The position numbers and the translations under genes are program-made. A model generated the notes under the pieces. It made no database searches and was not told the DNA's origin. It saw only the letters and a list, made by a program, of their open reading frames with translations. 64,000 nucleotides of DNA, from positions 34,427 through 98,426 of the forward strand of contig JADHPT010000007.1 of NCBI GenBank assembly GCA_016778305.1. The letters run 5' to 3'. Shown here in pieces: positions 10,649-19,265 of the stretch. The stretch's first letter is position 1. Each line of letters opens with the position of its first letter. The DNA comes from Candidatus Poseidonia sp. Lineage in GTDB: Archaea > Thermoplasmatota > Poseidoniia > Poseidoniales > Poseidoniaceae.

Positions 10649-12881
10649 CCGATTGATGGCCCTTGCCGAGCAATTGGTTAGGGCTGACTTGACTGGACAA
10701 GGTGCCTTTCGCTACGGAAGTCCGGACCGCGTCATGTTGATTTCAGGAGGGCCTGCTTCCCATCTTGCACGATGGTCGATGATGGCAGGTCCATCTTCCT
10801 ATCGCGTTTCCATTCGCCAGCCAACAAGGGACGATTTGCCCCAAGCGGGTCAGCATTCCCCGCTCAGTGAGGGAATTCAATTAGCGCCAATGCCCGACGT
10901 CCTGATAGCAGAAGTCGAAGAATGGAAGCACGGCAGTTGGTACCATCGTGTCAGGCTGCGAGCGAACAATCTCGGCGATATGATGGAGAAACTCCAACCG
11001 CTCACCAGCAAGGAATTATTTCAACAGACACTACCAGATGGTTGCCCTCAACGACCGTTTTGGTCAGGTGCACTCGCTTACGACTTGGTACAGTGGACGC
11101 AGCCGATTCGTTTGCAGTATCCTCCCGAAGAAGGAACACTGCTCGCCGTATTGTGGTATGTTGACAATGGAGTCGTTGAAGACCGCCATACGGGAGTCAT
11201 CACCTGTTTTGGACAGGATTTGAAATGGGTCGACGCGTGCAGCACTACCATCCAAGAGCCGTGGGAGACGATGGTCGTTCCAGAGGCCAAACCAGGAAGA
11301 GAATCTTCTACCCACACCGACGAAACCCATGAAGAAAACATCCGAAGAATCCAGCAAGGCATCGTTACTGGCCAAGTCTATCAGGTCAATATTGGCAAGC
11401 ATTGGCAAGGTGACATTGACCACCCATACCGCGTTTTTCAGCGGTTATCCCAACACAATCCAGCCCCGTTTTCGGCCTATGTAGAAGCTGATGACTTGGG
11501 GTTTGCACTGGCCAGTTCTTCCCCCGAGTCGTTGCTCGCTTGCGACGAGAAAACCATTCGAACATCCCCCATCAAAGGCACCTGCCCGCGGGGGAGTTCT
11601 CCCGAAGAGAGTGCGGCCTACAGAACAGCTATGCTGGAAAGCGACAAAGAACGTGCTGAACACCGAATGTTGGTGGATTTAATGCGCAACGATCTCACCC
11701 GAGTATGCCAACCCGGAACAGTCGGAGTTGACCGCTTTGATGTGGAAGTTTACACCAATGTTCAGCATCTTGTGAGTCATATCTCCGGAGTTTTCCGCCC
11801 AGGTACCTCGGGGCAAGCAGCCATTCAGGCTGTCTTCCCTGGTGGTTCAATCACTGGATGTCCTCGCACCATGGTGTGCGCTGCTATCGATGAAGTAGAG
11901 CAAATGCCTCGCTCGTTTTGGACGGGTTCGATCGGCTGGATGGACGTACACACAGGGGCTTCGTCGTGGAATATACTGATTCGCACTCTTGAAGCAAAAC
12001 GAAACGGTCGAACATGGTCGGGTAGCGTAGGAGCTGGCGGTGGCATCACCATCGGTTCGCAACCAGAAAACGAAGTTGAAGAAGCAGCCTGGAAGGCAGC
12101 CGCACTTCGCTTAGCAACTGGATGGATCACGGCTGAGCAATCCAATGTCTCACAAGGAGGATTGGAGATCGATCCCATTGAACAAGGTGTTCAACGTGAA
12201 GCTTCCAATTCTACTGGATCGATTTTCAAGCTGGATCAGGCATTGCAATCAAAGGTCGTTGGAGGCGTTCTCTTTATCGAAAACCTGGACTCTTTTTCCT
12301 ACAATATCGTCAATGCAGTTACCGGGCTTGGACACGATGCCATCATCATGGAGGCTCGCTCTTCAACAGCGTCTGCCTACCTTGACCCCGTGAACCTTCA
12401 CAATCTTCTCGAGGCACTTCAGCCATCACACCTCATCCTCGGACCCGGCCCGGGTACACCGATGGATGCCGACATTACCGTGGCACTGGCCCATCACGCA
12501 CTCGCAGGTCAATTGGATATGCCAGTGCTCGGCATTTGCTTGGGCCATCAAGCGCTGGCTTTAGCGGATGGTTACTCGGTTGTACCTTCTCCGCTGGGCC
12601 CCGTACACGGGTCACCGGTTCCTGTTGAGCATGAGAAAGGTTCACTGTTTTCGAACCTGGAATCACCCGTGATGTTAACACGGTATAATTCGCTCATCAT
12701 TCAAGAAAACGCTGACCACACCTTGGACGTATGTGCACGTGAAATGAATACTGGATTGCCAATGGGGCTTGTTCACCCAACCCTTCCAATACACAGCCTA
12801 CAGGTTCATCCCGAATCTGTTGGTTCAGAATACGGAATGGTGCTGATGCAGCAATTTCTTCAAATTCAATCGGATGGTTGA
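10641..12881 (+). CDS. pabBA: Aminodeoxychorismate synthase, fused PabB-PabA (746 aa)
   Basis: Makes 4-amino-4-deoxychorismate from chorismate and glutamine. The N-terminal two thirds is a chorismate-binding domain: IKGTCPRG near residue 309, DLMRNDL near 345, FPGGSITGCPR near 398 and the C-terminal GAGGGI signature. The Lys of IKGT and the GGSITG form are typical of PabB, where anthranilate synthase TrpE usually has IAGT. From about residue 540 a class I glutamine amidotransferase follows: ENLDSFSYNIV, GPGPGTP, nucleophile elbow GICLGHQ near 631 and the His-Glu pair QVHPES near 721, so the catalytic triad looks intact. PabB-first fusions with PabA at the C-terminus are less usual than separate subunits. 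Overlap with the preceding lyase gene gives a self-contained pABA module. Anthranilate synthesis is the alternative, less likely because of the motifs and absence of trp genes here. Confidence 0.87.
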   Translation: MSDRLMALAEQLVRADLTGQGAFRYGSPDRVMLISGGPASHLARWSMMAGPSSYRVSIRQPTRDDLPQAGQHSPLSEGIQLAPMPDVLIAEVEEWKHGSWYHRVRLRANNLGDMMEKLQPLTSKELFQQTLPDGCPQRPFWSGALAYDLVQWTQPIRLQYPPEEGTLLAVLWYVDNGVVEDRHTGVITCFGQDLKWVDACSTTIQEPWETMVVPEAKPGRESSTHTDETHEENIRRIQQGIVTGQVYQVNIGKHWQGDIDHPYRVFQRLSQHNPAPFSAYVEADDLGFALASSSPESLLACDEKTIRTSPIKGTCPRGSSPEESAAYRTAMLESDKERAEHRMLVDLMRNDLTRVCQPGTVGVDRFDVEVYTNVQHLVSHISGVFRPGTSGQAAIQAVFPGGSITGCPRTMVCAAIDEVEQMPRSFWTGSIGWMDVHTGASSWNILIRTLEAKRNGRTWSGSVGAGGGITIGSQPENEVEEAAWKAAALRLATGWITAEQSNVSQGGLEIDPIEQGVQREASNSTGSIFKLDQALQSKVVGGVLFIENLDSFSYNIVNAVTGLGHDAIIMEARSSTASAYLDPVNLHNLLEALQPSHLILGPGPGTPMDADITVALAHHALAGQLDMPVLGICLGHQALALADGYSVVPSPLGPVHGSPVPVEHEKGSLFSNLESPVMLTRYNSLIIQENADHTLDVCAREMNTGLPMGLVHPTLPIHSLQVHPESVGSEYGMVLMQQFLQIQSDG

Positions 12882-12917
12882 AGAATCCCTTGCCGCTCCC
12901 GTAGATGAGGATAGCCC

Positions 12918-13304
12918 ATGCCAGCCTGCCGCCATTGTGGAAGCACCTACCCGCGTGAGTTCTTCATCCATGGAGTCGGCCCGAGGGCACAAGTCTGCGC
13001 CCGGTGTGGTGTGGACCAGGGCTTGGTGACCAAGGAAGAGGTCCCAATCCTGTTTGAAAAAAGCATGTCAAGTGCACGTTTTTCAGCAGTTGCACGCCGT
13101 TACAGTATCTTCCTCTATCTCCCATTCCTCTGGGTATTGTGGGGCGCTACGCTCTCTGATGTTGAACCATGGGGACTCTTTTTCCTCGGACTCCTTCTCC
13201 TTCTTACCCTTGCAGCCCCGGTGATCTTCATCTATCGTGGCGGCCGCTATTCGGGTGATATGGCTCGCTTGAGTCCTGCTTACGACCGACCAAAAGGCCA
13301 CTGA
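12918..13304 (+). CDS. Zinc-ribbon membrane protein, unknown function
   Basis: A 128-residue protein not assigned to a family. The N-terminus carries two CxxC knuckles, CRHCG at about residues 4-8 and CARCG at about 30-34, making a probable zinc ribbon. Two hydrophobic helices follow at about 60-78 (YSIFLYLPFLWVLWG) and 86-108 (LFFLGLLLLLTLAAPVIFIY). A short basic C-terminal tail ends the protein. The ATG follows AGGATAG. It lies 36 bp after pabBA on the same strand and its stop directly abuts the stop of the convergent OBG GTPase gene (13304/13305). Small ribbon-plus-two-helix proteins are common in archaea and often of unknown role. No catalytic motif is visible. Confidence 0.7.
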   Translation: MPACRHCGSTYPREFFIHGVGPRAQVCARCGVDQGLVTKEEVPILFEKSMSSARFSAVARRYSIFLYLPFLWVLWGATLSDVEPWGLFFLGLLLLLTLAAPVIFIYRGGRYSGDMARLSPAYDRPKGH

Positions 13305-14591
13305 TCACGATTTAGCGTGAATCTTGAGGACGTCGCCATCCTGTAACTCGTGCTCGGCACCGACGACCCGCCGGGTACGGCCGTCAACTCCTCGAATGAA
13401 ACCGTCCCCAAGGTCACTGTGGACGTGGTAAGCAAGGGCCTTTGCTTGAAGTTCAGCGGGTACCACAAAGGCATCGGGTAGGACGCGCCCGTCACCGTCG
13501 ACCCAGTGAGTTTCATCCTGCACAGGATACACGACAATTCGTTCAAGGTGATCAAAGAGAACACGATCAAGCAAACGAGCCAGCCCCGTTCCCTCATGAG
13601 CTTCCAATCGAGCGCCCATGTGGTTGAGTGCTTTTCGTTGAGCATCATTCAACGAGGTGTCGTTGACCAGAGAGAACGATGACGCACCCGGGCGGTAATG
13701 GATGAGTTCTGCTGCTTGCGCACGACGAAGTGCCAACTCAACATCAGCCATACAACCGACCATGTTCTGTTGGTCAAAGCCGTTCAGCACACCCTCGGGA
13801 GCGATGTCAAATTTATTGGCAGCATAAGCGATTGGGAAGAGGTGCCCGCGTAGTGTTTGGCCGAGGCGATGAAGTACAGCGGCATCCCATTCCCAGGGTT
13901 GTTGGGTACTCTCTCCCTCGGCATTGAATTCCAGCATGGCTTGATTGACCATGTTCATGGTGGCTCCAAGTCCACTCAAGCGCTCCTGGATGAATGAAAT
14001 CAGTCCCTTTTCCCCTTCGGCTTGGACGCGTCGTACGCCGCGGCTCCATCCGTCCTCGAGTAAGCCCCCGATCCAAGCATCAAGTTCATGTTGAAGAAAA
14101 TCAATCTCGGCTTGCATCGCTTCTTGTGCCTGCTCGAGCGTCGCTTCTGTTCCCATAAATTGCCCTTCAATATCAGTGGTACCTGCTGCGTCGAGGACCT
14201 GAATGAGAACATCACTGTTGGCGAGGTCTGCGAGGAAGGCATTGCCGCGTCCGCGCCCCTCGCTGGCTCCAGGTACAAGCCCTGCGACATCAACCAAGGC
14301 GATGGGAACAGAGCGGCGATGGCCTATGCACGTACCGGTGCGAGGGTCGCACAGACTTCCTTGGCGTGGGTCATCTTCCGCAACGGGTTCAAGCCGTCCA
14401 TCAGCTTCCAATTTTTCTCGCAATTCTTTACACGGGCAGGAAAGCCTTGCTTCAACAAAAGCGACGCCGACGTTGGGGTCAATGGTGCAAAAGGGGTAGT
14501 TCGCTATGTCTACTTGAGCGAGTGTTGCTGCGCTAAAGAAGGTCGATTTACCCACATTGGGTTTGCCGACCAGACCAATGCGCACGAGCAT
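13305..14591 (-). CDS. OBG-family GTPase, archaeal YchF-like with C-terminal TGS domain (428 aa)
   Basis: Translation-factor-type GTPase/ATPase, expected to associate with ribosomes. G1 is GKPNVGKST near residue 8, G3 is DVAGLVPG, and the G4-type motif is NKFD in YAANKFDIAPE. Between G1 and G3 a cysteine-rich insert (CPCKEL, then CDPRTGTC) is typical of the archaeal subfamily and may bind zinc. The C-terminus from about 345 is a TGS domain (RIVVYPVQDETHW to the final GDVLKIHAKS). Two starts are possible: GTG at 14612, overlapping the upstream stop as GTGA, or ATG at 14591, which puts LVRIGLVGKPN immediately at the N-terminus as in homologues. The ATG is chosen. It follows the oxidase-like gene on the same strand, so co-transcription is likely, though functional linkage is not evident. 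Confidence 0.9.
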   Translation of the reverse strand: MLVRIGLVGKPNVGKSTFFSAATLAQVDIANYPFCTIDPNVGVAFVEARLSCPCKELREKLEADGRLEPVAEDDPRQGSLCDPRTGTCIGHRRSVPIALVDVAGLVPGASEGRGRGNAFLADLANSDVLIQVLDAAGTTDIEGQFMGTEATLEQAQEAMQAEIDFLQHELDAWIGGLLEDGWSRGVRRVQAEGEKGLISFIQERLSGLGATMNMVNQAMLEFNAEGESTQQPWEWDAAVLHRLGQTLRGHLFPIAYAANKFDIAPEGVLNGFDQQNMVGCMADVELALRRAQAAELIHYRPGASSFSLVNDTSLNDAQRKALNHMGARLEAHEGTGLARLLDRVLFDHLERIVVYPVQDETHWVDGDGRVLPDAFVVPAELQAKALAYHVHSDLGDGFIRGVDGRTRRVVGAEHELQDGDVLKIHAKS

Positions 14592-14608
14592 CACTTCCGA
14601 TGCCCAGG

Positions 14609-16594
14609 TCACTCCTCTTCGGAGGAGGACACAATGCCGTGATCTCGCTTGATTTGGGCGATGGCGATATCAAGTTCGGGAAGGTTGAGTTCACCGTCAC
14701 CGTCCAAGTCCATGAGTTCGACCAGTTCTGCCGACTCAATGGAGTTCAGTTCTTTGATGTCCGATGATTCAAGAGCGGCAAGCAATTCCTTGCTGTCAAT
14801 CTTACCTGAGTCATCCAAGTCAATGGAACGGAACACGTCGAAGACGGTTTGCTTTGAATCGGTGAGGTATTGCACAAATTCAACCAAGGCAGAAGATGCC
14901 GATGGGGGGAATTCAGTGACTTCATCGTTGTGAAGTTCTGCATTGACGCCGATGATCGTAGACCCGCCTTCTTTCTCCTCTGCGTGACTGATGAGGAGTT
15001 CGGTATCCACGCCAACGCCACGTCCGATGAGGGAACGAATGGTGGTTGAAGAACCAGCAACGAGGGTGTATTTGGCGACGTCTGAGGCAGCATTCACTTC
15101 GAGGCTACGCCCAGTCGCTGAGATACCAGTGCGGATGGTCACGAGGGTGGCGAGAATGGCTCCGATTCCCATGAGGTAGAAGAGCCCCGACCCTGTGAGG
15201 AAAAATCCACCGCTGTTGGCGACGACGTCTTCTACGCCGGATGATGCTACGGCATTGGTCGTGAAATCGCCAGCGACGAAGGTAATGGTGGAGGCAACAC
15301 CGCCTACAAGAACCATCCATGTAGCCAAATTGGCCGTAGAGCGGGTGGCAAGTGGCTTACCAATGGCGAGCGGGTAGTTCGAGAATGCGCCTGCAAGGAC
15401 CATGAGGCCACCGACGGTGAACAACATTCCCATGTCCACGGAATGGGCCATAGCGCCCAAGTCCCCGGTCCCTACGAAGGTGTCCATGGCCGTGAAGTAA
15501 CCGCCAATGGCAAAGAAGGGGAGAATGGTAAAGGCTAGCACAGCCGCGAACGCCCCGGGATTCTTGACCGTTGAACTGAGCCCTGAACTGGCCGTCATGA
15601 TGATGTTAATTGATGCAGCAAAAATTGGTAGAACCCCCAGTGTGAGCAAGATAGCACCGACGTTTGTCAAGAAATTACTTCCTGATGCATCCGTCATGAA
15701 GAAAGGTGGAACCGTGATGAACAAGAGGAACATGCTCGCTGTCCGCATGGAGGCAGACCAGATGGGTTGTTTAGCAGCCATTGGAACAACGTGGTATCCC
15801 ACTGCAAAGATGAGGGCGAGTGGAACCCAGCCGTGCGCAACGCGCTCAGCGAGCCAGACTGTCTGGGTCGCTTCAGCAAGGTCTCCGAAGAACATGTAGA
15901 ACATGGCCAAGATATTCGCGGTAACACCCATGATGAGGAACCAAGTACTCGTTTGGAGTTCTTCTTCTCCACGGCTTGCTGCAGTGATGAGGATGTTGAT
16001 GAGCACTGGAACGAGTACCAGGCCTACCGCCAACGTCTCGAAACTGTAGAGCATGGTCGCAACAACGCCTGTTTCGGTATCAATGTCCAAGAAGCCGAAG
16101 ATGAATGGCAGAAGATAACGCAGCAGGATGAGGGCGGAAAGAACCAGCGCCATGAGGGATGCATTTGCTTCACTGGCCAAACGGCCGTTACCGTTTCGAG
16201 AGACGGCGACCATACCTGCTCCGATGAGGCCGTAGAGAAGTGCGAAATTAAGCAAGGTGAGTGTCACATCTCGCAGCGAGGATCCATCATCATAGGACCA
16301 GCCAACGCTTGCGAGCGAATCCAAGGCGGTTGGGTCATAATTGTGCCAGCCTCCCAAAAAGCCGAGCAATCCGGCGAAAACCAGCCAAAGCATGCCTAAA
16401 TTCATCCATGTTCGAGAACCACTTCCGTCCTTGTCGTTAAAGATATCAACAAGGCCCGGGGGGTTTTTTCGTAGGATAAACAAGCCAATTTGTGATAGGG
16501 CCCCACCAACGGAACCCACGCCCTTGGCAAGAGATTGAGACATGAAGAAGAGAACAAAGAGGAGAAAGCCGGCAGACCAGAAAATCGTTTCCAT
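14609..16594 (-). CDS. Heme-copper oxidase subunit I-like (cbb3/CcoN-related) membrane protein lacking most metal ligands, with C-terminal EF-hands (661 aa)
   Basis: A polytopic membrane protein with about 12 hydrophobic helices. From memory, several segments track CcoN: WLAERVAHGWVPLALIF... VVPMAAKQPIWS near residues 243-275 parallels the CcoN helix with YGHNAVGFF and FVPKQAERPVYS, and FTAMDTFVGTGDLG / AHSVDMGM near 370-388 parallels the heme-ligand helix with HVHAGALGW. His 251 sits where one CuB ligand lies, but the next helix reads VPPFF near 297 where active enzymes have the HH pair, the helix II low-spin heme His is replaced, and only one His remains of HxH. It is therefore unlikely to be an oxygen reductase. 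A soluble C-terminal extension from about 500 carries two canonical 12-residue EF-hand loops, DLDDSGKIDSKE near 588 and DLDGDGELNLPE near 632. A small membrane protein precedes it by 13 bp. Function is unknown; Ca-sensing is inference. Confidence 0.55.
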   Translation of the reverse strand: METIFWSAGFLLFVLFFMSQSLAKGVGSVGGALSQIGLFILRKNPPGLVDIFNDKDGSGSRTWMNLGMLWLVFAGLLGFLGGWHNYDPTALDSLASVGWSYDDGSSLRDVTLTLLNFALLYGLIGAGMVAVSRNGNGRLASEANASLMALVLSALILLRYLLPFIFGFLDIDTETGVVATMLYSFETLAVGLVLVPVLINILITAASRGEEELQTSTWFLIMGVTANILAMFYMFFGDLAEATQTVWLAERVAHGWVPLALIFAVGYHVVPMAAKQPIWSASMRTASMFLLFITVPPFFMTDASGSNFLTNVGAILLTLGVLPIFAASINIIMTASSGLSSTVKNPGAFAAVLAFTILPFFAIGGYFTAMDTFVGTGDLGAMAHSVDMGMLFTVGGLMVLAGAFSNYPLAIGKPLATRSTANLATWMVLVGGVASTITFVAGDFTTNAVASSGVEDVVANSGGFFLTGSGLFYLMGIGAILATLVTIRTGISATGRSLEVNAASDVAKYTLVAGSSTTIRSLIGRGVGVDTELLISHAEEKEGGSTIIGVNAELHNDEVTEFPPSASSALVEFVQYLTDSKQTVFDVFRSIDLDDSGKIDSKELLAALESSDIKELNSIESAELVELMDLDGDGELNLPELDIAIAQIKRDHGIVSSSEEE

Positions 16595-16607
16595 TCACGA
16601 CACCTCC

Positions 16608-16880
16608 TTATTCCGCGAGAACCTCGCCCACCAGCGTTGCTACAATCGCACCGATTCCAACGAGGAAGCCGATGAGGTAGTACCAGATGCCGCTGCCGCC
16701 AAGGTTTCCAATGAGTGGAACTACTTCACCGAGCAATGGAAGGTTATCCCATCCAAAGACATTTGAGAAGAGTGAATAAAGGCCGAGAAGGCCAACAAAG
16801 AGAAGGGTGAGCACGATTCTACTCGCTGTAGGTTCTCCGGTTCCGACGGTTGTATCTGGCAGGGCTGTGGAATTTGTCAC
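16608..16880 (-). CDS. Small two-helix membrane protein, likely partner of the oxidase-like protein
   Basis: About 90 residues, no family recognised. After a polar Thr/Ser-rich N-terminus there are two hydrophobic helices, about residues 20-40 (RIVLTLLFVGLLGLYSLF) and 58-85 (GIWYYLIGFLVGIGAIVATLV). GTG at 16880 is chosen because GAGGTG lies 6 nt upstream; the frame extends to another GTG at 16889 that would overlap that ribosome-binding site. The stop is 13 bp before the start of the oxidase-like gene, so the two are very probably co-transcribed and the proteins may form a complex, by analogy with small subunits of respiratory oxidases (inference). A perfect inverted repeat sits just upstream. 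Confidence 0.6.
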   Translation of the reverse strand: MTNSTALPDTTVGTGEPTASRIVLTLLFVGLLGLYSLFSNVFGWDNLPLLGEVVPLIGNLGGSGIWYYLIGFLVGIGAIVATLVGEVLAE

Positions 16881-16896
16881 GCAGGGCACCTCAATA

Positions 16897-16913
16897 TGAC
16901 CCCATAGGGGTCA
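16897..16913. promoter_or_regulatory. Perfect inverted repeat, possible operator
   Basis: TGACCCC, ATA, GGGGTCA: seven-base arms and a three-base centre. It lies 17-33 bp upstream of the small membrane-protein start and inside the 109-bp gap after RaSEA. The position suits an operator controlling the membrane-protein/oxidase-like/OBG unit, or a short RNA hairpin at the end of the RaSEA transcript. No U-run follows, which argues against a simple intrinsic terminator. Confidence 0.4.
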
Positions 16914-16989
16914 AAACCACCGACTGGACGGGCGGTGATAAACATTCACCACATGAATTGACGAATATGAGGGCCTTCACCCCTCTTCA

Positions 16990-18156
16990 TCAAGGTGAGC
17001 GGAGTCGTTCAAGGACTCGGCCACGGCGAGGCTTTGAGAGGCCGAGAGGGAGGGGGAGTTGACGTTCCAGCGTCAATTCATTGGACCAAACGGTTTGGCA
17101 CGAGCACGAAAGGCCCTCGAATTCCATCAGATCGCCCGATACGGCGTATCGCTCAATAGCTGCAACAACTTCACCGTCGCAGGAACCACAATTGTGAGAA
17201 CCCCTCACCTTTCCCCCCGCCGTTGGGTGGACGATCAGTCGACTTACCGCCTCTCCTTGCGAGTTGGAGCCCCCGTCGGGGTGAAGACTTGGGTGAGCAC
17301 GACGAATCATTTCAACCAGGGACCAGAGCCACGGTGGGCGGTATTCATTATGGCGATGCAAACGGTCGATGACCGTGCCGCGTTGAATATTCATTGGATT
17401 CACTGAAATTTCATCGCTGCGGTGGGCTACCGCCTCAATCCATTTGACGCTGTGATCAAGTGCATCTGCCTCGCTCATGAAGGGTGGCTTGAACATGAGA
17501 TATGTTTTCACTCGAAGATTGAAGGTCTCAAGATTCGTAACTGCTCGGTCCCAAGATGAAGTGGTAAAGCCCTTGTTGACGTGGAAGCGAAGGACTTCGT
17601 CGTCATAGGCTTCCAAACCAATCGCTACAGTAAACGAGGGATTGATGGCGGTGGCCCAAGCTAATTTCTTCTCTGTTAATTGCTCACAGCGGCTTTCCAC
17701 GATCAATTCCTTTCCAAGTTCGGCGCAATCTCGAAGAACAGTTTCTTGGAAGTCAACGGGAATTTCTCGATCTTCAAGCAAACTTCCCGAGGTGTAGACC
17801 TTGACCATGGCTTGATCTGCAAACTGGTCGAATTTCAATTTCGCCGCTTCCCATTGAGCGTGGAGATCTTCGCTGGTGACATCATCGCGGGTATCGTTGA
17901 AGTAACCGCAGAAGGTACAACCTGAGGACCACCACCAGTGGCACCCCTTGGTTCGCAGAATCACTGTCACCGCTGAACATGTTGTGCCGTCTGCTAACAC
18001 CTCGGGAGTAACGTACACCGTCGCTGGCTCACTAGCATCCCAGGATTGTTGTTTGGCTTTTGCCCACGGTGTATTGGCAGGGGCTTTGACCAAATCGTGA
18101 ATGCGCAATCCCTTGCCACCCTCACCAATCATCCGCAGACCGCTTGGTTGTGACAT
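16990..18156 (-). CDS. raSEA: Archaeosine-synthase radical SAM protein (RaSEA)
   Basis: RaSEA works with ArcS to turn lysine-modified preQ0 at tRNA position 15 into archaeosine (established for the family). The protein is 388 residues. The radical SAM cysteines sit in GCHWWWSSGCTFCGY near residues 70-84, with C-x7-C-x2-C spacing instead of the usual C-x3-C-x2-C. That spacing with adjacent aromatic residues is characteristic of RaSEA. Later parts follow the radical SAM barrel (VKVYTSGSLLED, LIVESRCEQL, VAIGLEAYDD, YLMFKPPFMSE). C-terminal cysteine pairs CGSCDG near 326 and CSC near 352 probably bind zinc. ATG 18156 with GAGGCG upstream is chosen over a TTG 39 nt earlier. It lies 35 bp after the hydrolase gene. 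Neither ArcS nor archaeal TGT is in the window. Confidence 0.85.
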   Translation of the reverse strand: MSQPSGLRMIGEGGKGLRIHDLVKAPANTPWAKAKQQSWDASEPATVYVTPEVLADGTTCSAVTVILRTKGCHWWWSSGCTFCGYFNDTRDDVTSEDLHAQWEAAKLKFDQFADQAMVKVYTSGSLLEDREIPVDFQETVLRDCAELGKELIVESRCEQLTEKKLAWATAINPSFTVAIGLEAYDDEVLRFHVNKGFTTSSWDRAVTNLETFNLRVKTYLMFKPPFMSEADALDHSVKWIEAVAHRSDEISVNPMNIQRGTVIDRLHRHNEYRPPWLWSLVEMIRRAHPSLHPDGGSNSQGEAVSRLIVHPTAGGKVRGSHNCGSCDGEVVAAIERYAVSGDLMEFEGLSCSCQTVWSNELTLERQLPLPLGLSKPRRGRVLERLRSP

Positions 18157-18191
18157 CGGTTCGCCTCGTTCTCGGGTGAGCGTCTTTGGTT

Positions 18192-19265
18192 TCAAACCAC
18201 CGCATTGGGTTGGCCGATGCTGTTGTTAAAGAAATCGACGAGTTTATCTCTGTACGTGTCGGGTTGGGTCAGCATCAGCGTAATGTGGGAAAGGATACCT
18301 TCTCCATCACCGTCTTGATGAGAGATGGACGAGGGTGCAAACCAGCATTCAACATTCCCTTCTGGCTCAACATTCGCCTGTGCTTCCTCACACATAGACC
18401 GACCGTGATGAATTTTGATGCGATAGTCTTCCTCGGATTGGGTGACGAACATGGAGCGGTTTCCAATGTTTTTCGCTGCGGAAAGGGGTTCGTGTTTGAC
18501 TAGGTTATCGCCGCTTGATACTTTACCAGCAAAGACGGCTGCATCCTTGAGAAAGACTGGGAAGCCAGCAAACTCCAACTCTTCTTTCAGAATTTTATCC
18601 ATGGATGAATACGTAGATTCCAAAAACACAGCTTCGATTTCTTCGACCTGCTCAAAGGCGATTGCTGCCGCTCCAGCACCTAAAGATACACCGTACAAGC
18701 CGATATTGGACGCATCAACACCCTTCTCATCCTGCAACCACGACCAAACCGCAACAATGTCGCGCCATTCCCGCTGACCAGCAGAAACTAAACCATCTTC
18801 GATGGTGCTGTCGCCGTGATCACGCATGTCAAATATCACAACATTGAAATCGGATTGATGAAGCCACGCGGCTGGAATCAAAACCTCGTGATTCGCTTTA
18901 CATGAGCGGATTCCATGAACCAAAATAACCCAGGGGCGGGATTCGTTTGATTCCATAACCCACGCAGCTAATTCGATGTCTTCATCAGGGATTTCAACGG
19001 TCGCATTGTCCCATGAATCAAACCATAGATGTTCAAGATCTCCCGCCAAAGTTTCATTCTTTTCAAACAGCCCTTCAGCGATGTCTTCATTCCAAAGTTC
19101 AACACTGAATTCATCGGGACTGTTACGCGCAGAGTGACCTGAGCATTCGAGATTGCTAGCAGCTGCTTGTGTGTAAACCAAGTTACCCAGTTGGTAGTAA
19201 ACGATTGGCATGCTTGCGATAAGCAGCACGAGAATTGCTGGCACGGCTCGCTTCCAATTGCTCAT
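18192..19265 (-). CDS. Membrane-anchored alpha/beta hydrolase
   Basis: A 357-residue serine hydrolase of the BAAT/dienelactone-hydrolase-like group, substrate unknown. An N-terminal hydrophobic helix at residues about 7-27 (AVPAILVLLIASMPIVYYQ) has no clear cleavage site and probably anchors the enzyme facing outward. The core shows the oxyanion strand WVILVHGIRS near 110, a D-H-G strand VVIFDMRDHG, the nucleophile elbow GVSLGAG near 190, an acidic candidate in FVTQSEEDYRIK and a late His in GILSHITLML. Its ATG overlaps the TGA of the phosphatidylserine-decarboxylase-family gene (ATGA), so translational coupling is likely. Context suggests a role at the membrane or on lipids, but this is inference; peptide or ester substrates are equally possible. 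Confidence 0.75.
   Translation of the reverse strand: MSNWKRAVPAILVLLIASMPIVYYQLGNLVYTQAAASNLECSGHSARNSPDEFSVELWNEDIAEGLFEKNETLAGDLEHLWFDSWDNATVEIPDEDIELAAWVMESNESRPWVILVHGIRSCKANHEVLIPAAWLHQSDFNVVIFDMRDHGDSTIEDGLVSAGQREWRDIVAVWSWLQDEKGVDASNIGLYGVSLGAGAAAIAFEQVEEIEAVFLESTYSSMDKILKEELEFAGFPVFLKDAAVFAGKVSSGDNLVKHEPLSAAKNIGNRSMFVTQSEEDYRIKIHHGRSMCEEAQANVEPEGNVECWFAPSSISHQDGDGEGILSHITLMLTQPDTYRDKLVDFFNNSIGQPNAVV

Noticed and set aside
10641..12881. Anthranilate synthase (TrpEG)
   Set aside because: IKGT and GGSITG forms, and the overlapping PabC-like gene, favour aminodeoxychorismate synthase.
14609..16594. Functional cbb3 oxygen reductase
   Set aside because: CuB and heme ligand positions are missing and no CcoO/CcoP genes are adjacent.
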